A DNA stretch of 16,843 nucleotides from Sulfurospirillum sp. (GTDB lineage Bacteria; Campylobacterota; Campylobacteria; Campylobacterales; QNZT01), in contig QNZU01000100.1 of NCBI GenBank assembly GCA_003978405.1, positions 1 to 16,843 of the forward strand, in the 5' to 3' direction. Shown in pieces: positions 14,767 through 16,843 of the stretch. The notes beneath the pieces were generated by a model. It was not told where the DNA came from. It searched no databases and saw nothing but the letters and a program-made list of their open reading frames with translations. Within the stretch, counting starts at the first letter, position 1. Every line of letters begins with the position of its first letter. The translations under genes and the position numbers were made by a program.

Positions 14767-15656
14767 ACATAGATTCGATAAGAAAAGAACGAGAAAAATG
14801 GCTTGAGTGGAAAGATATCAAACCAATCCAAGATAAACTAAACTCTCTAAAAGAGTTTGATTGTAAATATGAGCTTGATGATATTATCAAGATAGATGGC
14901 GCAATTGACAAAATAGCTAAACAAGAGTTAGTAGATTTGGCAAAGATGCTAAAACCTTGGAGAAAGGGTCCTTTTGAAATCTTTGGTACCAAGATCGACA
15001 GTGAGTGGCAAAGCAATATCAAATACAATCTTCTTAGCAAATATTTTGACTTAGAGGGGAAAAGTGTTGCAGATATCGGCTGTAACAACGGTTACTATAT
15101 GTTTAGGTTCTTAAAAAACTCACCAAAAAAGATTGTCGGATTTGATCCCTCACCCCTATATAAAAGCCAGTTTGATTTTATCAATCATTTCATCAAAAGT
15201 GATATCACTTATGAGATGCTTGGAATCGAACATCTTGAGTTTTATGAAGAGAAATTTGATACTATTTTTTGTCTTGGTGTCTTATACCACAGAAGTGATC
15301 CAATCTCCTCTTTAAAGTCACTAAAAAAATCACTTAGTTGTGGTGGTGAACTCTTTTTGGATACTTTTATCATTGATGGAAACGAAGATATCGCTTTGAC
15401 TCCAAAAAACAGATACTCCAAAATTCCAAATATATACTTTATTCCTACTGTAAATGCTTTGAAAAACTGGTGTTTAAGGGCAGGCTTTAAAGAGTTTACT
15501 CTGCTTGAAATTAAAAAAACAACAAACAATGAACAGAGAAAAACAGATTGGATCAAAGGGGAAAGTCTTGAGAATTTTTTAAATCCAAGTGACCCAAATT
15601 ACACAGTTGAAGGATATCCTGCACCAAAAAGAGCATATATTAGAGTCAATATATAA
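14763..15656 (+). CDS. cmoB: tRNA U34 carboxymethyltransferase CmoB
   Basis: Transfers the carboxymethyl group of carboxy-S-adenosylmethionine to 5-hydroxyuridine at the tRNA wobble position, giving cmo5U, which widens decoding of four-codon boxes. The N-terminal part (1-90) ends in PWRKGPFEIFGTKIDSEWQS, the CmoB hallmark. The Rossmann methyltransferase domain follows with VADIGCNNGYYMFRFL (motif I), VGFDPSPLYKSQF and FCLGVLYHRSDPIS, and the C-terminus keeps TDWIKGESLENFL and EGYPAPKRAYIRV. At 297 aa it is a little shorter than E. coli CmoB (323). ATG 14763 overlaps the lipoprotein stop by 4 bases, so it belongs to the tamAB transcript. The partner cmoA, which makes the cofactor, is not in this window. 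Confidence 0.95.
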   Translation: MNIDSIRKEREKWLEWKDIKPIQDKLNSLKEFDCKYELDDIIKIDGAIDKIAKQELVDLAKMLKPWRKGPFEIFGTKIDSEWQSNIKYNLLSKYFDLEGKSVADIGCNNGYYMFRFLKNSPKKIVGFDPSPLYKSQFDFINHFIKSDITYEMLGIEHLEFYEEKFDTIFCLGVLYHRSDPISSLKSLKKSLSCGGELFLDTFIIDGNEDIALTPKNRYSKIPNIYFIPTVNALKNWCLRAGFKEFTLLEIKKTTNNEQRKTDWIKGESLENFLNPSDPNYTVEGYPAPKRAYIRVNI

Positions 15657-15708
15657 ACTTTCACTATTCTCTTCCGATATATCTTTACATTAGCACTAAA
15701 GGTAAGAT

Positions 15709-16125
15709 TTGGAAGAGGCAGTAATAGAACGCACCAATGAAGATATTCTTCAAAATTTTGAACTAAAAACTCATGAAAATATTTTAAATAACTTAGCATA
15801 TGAGATCAAAGCATTAGGTGAAGACTCTTCATCAATCTTTATCAATACACAGAAATATCAAAAAGATGAAAACGGCTATATCTTCAGTGCAGAACTTATA
15901 ACTGGTGCTATTTTATGCTCAACTATATCAATAAATCAAGGTGATTTTACCCTAATCCAATCAAATATTGATCTATTTGAACCTATAAAAGAGGACGGTG
16001 AAATATTATTTAATGCCAAAATTGAAACAAATGGAACTATAAAAAAAGTAGTCTCCTGCCAAGGAACTATAAATGGGATTGAGTTCCTTAGAGGAAATTT
16101 TATATTTATTAAAATGAAATCCTAA
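15709..16125 (+). CDS. Hotdog-fold-like (PaaI-type thioesterase-like) protein
   Basis: A 138-aa protein without signal or membrane segment. The second half reads like a hotdog domain: a short helix region with GAILCST, then IQSNIDLFEPIKEDGEILF, resembling the thioesterase pattern of a strand followed by FLRPVKEGD, and final strands IKKVVSCQGTINGIEF and GNFIFIKM. The usual catalytic residues before the central helix (the HGG/HAGA type motif) are reduced to ELITGAIL, so activity is doubtful. The start is TTG 15709: AAAGG lies 6 bases before it, and the frame has no internal ATG until the last residues. It follows cmoB by 52 bases without a terminator and is probably co-transcribed. Its stop TAA overlaps the stop of the convergent barrel gene. 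Family call is tentative. Confidence 0.6.
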   Translation: MEEAVIERTNEDILQNFELKTHENILNNLAYEIKALGEDSSSIFINTQKYQKDENGYIFSAELITGAILCSTISINQGDFTLIQSNIDLFEPIKEDGEILFNAKIETNGTIKKVVSCQGTINGIEFLRGNFIFIKMKS

Positions 16126-16628
16126 ATATGCAGTTTAAATCCTACCATGTAATTTGATTTATCCATCTCCTTGGTATCAACATCTTTGATATCAAGCTTT
16201 TTTCCATAGTCTGTATATCCGACAAACAAAGAAAACTGTGAATTCATATCATAATCAATTTCCAATCCATAGGTAAATCTTGTCTTTGAACTAGTAAGTT
16301 TTCCAGCTACCTCTTTTAAACTAAACTCTCCATCAGTTTTAACAAGTCCTGCTTTGGGTGTGATTGAGATAACAGGAAGCATTGAAAAGGTATATGTGGC
16401 AAATACTCCGTATCTACTGACATCCTCTTTTGAAAATGATTTATGCTCATCGACATTTTTGGTATATTCAAGTCTTATGCCTATACCTGCAAGAAAATTG
16501 GCTTGACCAAAAGCAGTAACATAGTTTCCATCATTATCACCTCTTGAGTATCCAAGACCGATAGTTCCCAAAATATCTGCACTCAGTAGTGTGCCTAGTA
16601 ACCCAAGTATTACTAATATCTTTTTCAT
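16122..16628 (-). CDS. Small outer-membrane beta-barrel protein
   Basis: A 168-aa protein with a clear signal peptide (MKKILVILGLLGTLLSA, then DI). The mature part alternates polar and hydrophobic/aromatic residues in short strands (GTIGLGYSRGD, YGVFATYTFS, FTYGLEIDYDM, FSLFVGYTDYG, NYMVGFKLHI), fitting an eight-stranded barrel of the OmpX/OmpW-like outer-membrane type. The last residue is Ile rather than Phe. The frame opens 15 codons earlier at ATG 16673, but ATG 16626-16628 has GGAG 6 bases ahead and begins the signal peptide, so I use it. It lies 53 bases after gmhA on the same strand; no hairpin is visible between them, so a shared transcript is possible. Function is unknown. Confidence 0.75.
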   Translation of the reverse strand: MKKILVILGLLGTLLSADILGTIGLGYSRGDNDGNYVTAFGQANFLAGIGIRLEYTKNVDEHKSFSKEDVSRYGVFATYTFSMLPVISITPKAGLVKTDGEFSLKEVAGKLTSSKTRFTYGLEIDYDMNSQFSLFVGYTDYGKKLDIKDVDTKEMDKSNYMVGFKLHI

Positions 16629-16681
16629 TAATTCTCCATCTTTTATAAAATATTTAACTATATTATCAGACAAAGTATTAA

Positions 16682-16843
16682 TTAAGCATTAACCCTATCA
16701 ATAGCTTGAGCTAAAATATGTCCAATTGTGGTGTGCATCTCTTGAACTCTTGGAGTATTTGACGAGGGTACAACAATGTTAAGATCACAAAGTTCATTCA
16801 TCTTCCCTCCTCCATTTCCACTTAGACCTATACATTTACAACC
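16682..16843 (-). CDS. gmhA: Phosphoheptose isomerase GmhA, C-terminal part (5' end outside the window)
   Basis: The last 53 codons of a gene entering from the right edge, ending at TAA 16682-16684. GLSGNGGGKMNELCDLNIVV followed by PSSNTPRVQEMHTTIGHIL fits the end of SIS-fold sedoheptulose-7-phosphate isomerase: the SGxxGGKM loop and the RxQExHxxxxH segment that carries the active-site Glu and His. The enzyme makes heptose-7-phosphate, the first step to ADP-heptose for the LPS core. DiaA-like SIS proteins are an alternative, but the KMNELCD stretch favours epsilonproteobacterial GmhA. The remaining LPS genes should lie to the right, outside the window. Confidence 0.85.
   Translation of the reverse strand, partial: GCKCIGLSGNGGGKMNELCDLNIVVPSSNTPRVQEMHTTIGHILAQAIDRVNA

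Noticed and set aside
15686..15691. TACATT-like -10 before the hotdog-like gene
   Set aside because: Weak match, no -35, and too close to the start; read-through from cmoB is simpler.
36..16185. Frequent GATATC and AAGCTT hexamers
   Set aside because: They also look common, but GAT-ATC, AGA-TAT-C and AAG-CTT follow readily from codon use in an AT-rich genome; no separate claim is made without a Markov test.
16629..16673. 15-codon N-terminal extension of the barrel protein
   Set aside because: It would precede a standard signal peptide, and the internal ATG has the good ribosome site.
1..16843. Search for tRNA, rRNA, CRISPR arrays, insertion sequences and phage genes
   Set aside because: No cloverleaf-like segment, direct repeat array, transposase or integrase frame was seen.

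Overview
The window looks like core chromosome of a low-GC (about one third G+C by eye) member of the Campylobacterota (Epsilonproteobacteria), probably an environmental genus of the Sulfurimonas/Sulfurovum type. The signs are a zinc-finger-less cbpA followed by hspR, divergent from an ArsR/RacR-type two-component system (this dnaJ-like/racR/racS order is known from Campylobacter), together with CmoB, TamA-TamB and GmhA proteins of epsilonproteobacterial flavour. The genus is inference. I see no rRNA, tRNA, insertion sequence, prophage or CRISPR array.

Layout. (1) 1-314: the 3' end of a plus-strand gene with leucine-rich-repeat-like sequence. (2) 304-2711, minus: cbpA, hspR, trmL and a beta-carbonic anhydrase, transcribed leftwards from a very strong sigma70 promoter at 2764-2793. 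(3) 2712-3014: a 303-base divergent intergenic region with two promoters, a perfect 12-bp palindrome between the -35 and -10 of the right-hand one, and a leader of about 125 bases holding an 18-codon ORF. (4) 3015-5374, plus: response regulator, sensor kinase (ATGA overlap) and a small protein that reads as a collapsed GGDEF domain. (5) 5472-7663, plus: a BON/OmpA-C peptidoglycan-binding protein translationally overlapped with a membrane-anchored helix-hairpin-helix (DUF4332-like) protein, ended by a bidirectional hairpin shared with purH. (6) 7683-9661, minus: fluC (crcB) then purH. (7) 9704-15656, plus: tamA, tamB, an unlisted 58-aa lipoprotein and cmoB, joined by 4-nt overlaps or short gaps, then a hotdog-like protein ending at 16125. 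(8) 16122-16843, minus: the 3' end of gmhA and a small outer-membrane barrel protein.

Functionally the window is mainly envelope and stress biology: chaperone control (CbpA/HspR), two-component sensing, peptidoglycan anchoring (OmpA-like), outer membrane assembly or lipid transport (TamAB), LPS heptose (GmhA) and a surface barrel. Housekeeping genes (purH, trmL, cmoB, fluC, carbonic anhydrase) lie between. Genes are tightly packed, with overlapping stops at two convergent junctions and many GTG/TTG starts. The most interesting parts are the degenerate GGDEF protein behind the kinase, the OmpA/helix-hairpin-helix pair as a possible wall-to-nucleoid link, the palindrome in the response-regulator promoter, and the lipoprotein hidden between tamB and cmoB.
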